DNA from: Thioalkalivibrio sp.
Lineage (GTDB): Bacteria; Pseudomonadota; Gammaproteobacteria; Ectothiorhodospirales; Ectothiorhodospiraceae
DNA: 6,456 nucleotides
Assembly: GCA_003553165.1 (NCBI GenBank)
Contig: PUOZ01000037.1
Location: 1 to 6,456, forward strand
Reading direction: 5' to 3'
The notes beneath the pieces are model-generated. The model worked only from the letters and a program-made list of their open reading frames with translations. It had not been told where the DNA came from and searched no databases. Position numbers and translations under genes: made by a program. Of this stretch, positions 6,004-6,456 are shown one piece after another (within the stretch, counting starts at the first letter, position 1; every line of letters begins with the position of its first letter).

Positions 6004-6227
6004 CAGTTCCTCTCCAGCCTGGTCATGGGCTTGATCACCACCCGCTCACGTGAAAGACCCGCGCGGTGCGCGCCCCGACCGTCTCTCTCCCCTACGGCCT
6101 TGGCGTCGGGAGACGCCTCGATCGGTGCACCGGGCGAGTTACCCGCATTGCGTGGGTCCTCGCCCCCTGAACCGTAGGTCTCCGGCTCTGGTCGCGTCGC
6201 GATCCGCCGTTTATGCTGGGTTTTCAT
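6003..6227 (-). CDS. Small basic, probably disordered protein, 74 aa
   Basis: The stop TGA (6003-6005) overlaps the ATG of the methionine-rich gene as TGATG, and the start ATG (6225-6227) overlaps the stop of the 60-residue gene as ATGA. Such double coupling is hard to explain unless the frame is translated. A GTG four codons upstream (6239) is possible, but GGTGGAG at 6234-6240 lies 6 bases before ATG 6227 and favours the ATG. The product is hydrophilic, basic (about 15 Lys/Arg to 10 Asp/Glu), rich in Gly, Pro, Ala and Arg, with no membrane segment, signal peptide or cysteine after this start. Its middle (GSGGEDPRNAGNSPGAP) looks disordered; the end (RVVIKPMTRLERN) could form a short amphipathic segment. 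It should remain in the cytoplasm. No family is recognised. The coupling suggests a fixed ratio with the methionine-rich membrane protein. Confidence 0.6.
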   Translation of the reverse strand: MKTQHKRRIATRPEPETYGSGGEDPRNAGNSPGAPIEASPDAKAVGERDGRGAHRAGLSRERVVIKPMTRLERN

Positions 6228-6406
6228 CTCACACTCCACCGGTCGTTTCCGTGTCCACTGCCACCGAATGGCTGCACGACTTTCTGGTCTTTCAGGTCCA
6301 CCTCAGCCCCGCTGTACTCCTGCTCACGCATTACATCGGCGCGCTGCGGATCCCCGTAGTCGTCCACGATATGACCCGCCTTCCCTCCCGCCTCCGTTTC
6401 TGACAT
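6224..6406 (-). CDS. Small acidic soluble protein, 60 aa
   Basis: It starts at ATG 6404-6406 with GGGAG (6413-6417) exactly 6 bases upstream, and an in-frame TGA at 6437-6439 with no start codon in between fixes this start. It ends at TGA 6224-6226, sharing four bases (ATGA) with the next gene. The product is hydrophilic and acidic (12 Asp/Glu, 7 Lys/Arg) with no membrane helix, signal or cysteine: MSETEAGGKAGHIVDDYGDP opens it and GGSGHGNDRWSVR closes it. The centre (QRADVMREQEYSGAEVDLKD) could form a short helix. I do not recognise it. It is the first visible gene of the minus-strand series leading to fccAB; whether the operon begins here or beyond the right edge cannot be seen from 50 further bases. 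Confidence 0.6.
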   Translation of the reverse strand: MSETEAGGKAGHIVDDYGDPQRADVMREQEYSGAEVDLKDQKVVQPFGGSGHGNDRWSVR

Positions 6407-6456
6407 CGCGCGCTCCCGGCCGCAGGAACGTACTGGTCAGGAAAACCGGTCCCGGA

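Noticed and set aside
6437..6456. Possible tail of an upstream minus-strand gene ending at TGA 6437-6439
   Set aside because: Only about five codons are visible, too few to tell a gene end from chance.

Overview
The window looks like chromosomal DNA from a GC-rich bacterium. The clearest functional marker is a flavocytochrome c sulfide dehydrogenase (FCSD) gene pair, fccA-fccB, read on the minus strand. This points to a sulfide-oxidising proteobacterium; a gammaproteobacterial sulfur oxidiser of the Ectothiorhodospiraceae/Thioalkalivibrio kind would fit. That placement is inferred from gene content, not from a phylogenetic marker.

Left part (1-3323). A minus-strand membrane protein gene runs off the left edge (1-459). 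Facing away from it on the plus strand are a short single-helix protein (582-728), a 28-residue lipoprotein-like peptide that stops early (901-987), and the 3' remnant of a DUF6498-like membrane protein with no start codon (about 1004-1363). Next come an intact lipoprotein with a thioredoxin-like fold and a CxxS site (1371-1961) and a 417-residue protein with two copies of a 'two membrane helices plus PH-like beta domain' unit (2070-3323). The 901-1363 stretch reads as two broken genes joined by a deletion. The partial gene at the left edge has the same 2TM-plus-beta layout as the 417-residue protein.

Middle (3324-3732). About 410 bases lie between the two converging transcription units. No convincing gene is present, but an 8-bp hairpin with a UUCG loop sits just past the end of fccB and probably ends the minus-strand operon.

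Right part (3733-6456). Five minus-strand genes run in the order 60 aa, 74 aa, 173 aa, fccA, fccB. The first three are joined by stop/start overlaps (ATGA, then TGATG), which makes the two small genes credible although neither is recognisable. The 173-residue protein has one membrane helix followed by a long helix in which methionine fills nearly every core position of a 3-4 heptad pattern (30 Met in 173 residues). Downstream are a Sec-exported monohaem cytochrome c (FccA) and a Tat-exported flavoprotein (FccB) with the FAD-attachment cysteine and redox disulfide cysteines in place. FccAB should oxidise sulfide in the periplasm and pass electrons to c-type cytochromes. The methionine-rich coiled coil and its two coupled small proteins may be an undescribed accessory unit for it (membrane anchor, metal handling or oxidant sink), but nothing in the sequence proves that link beyond gene order.
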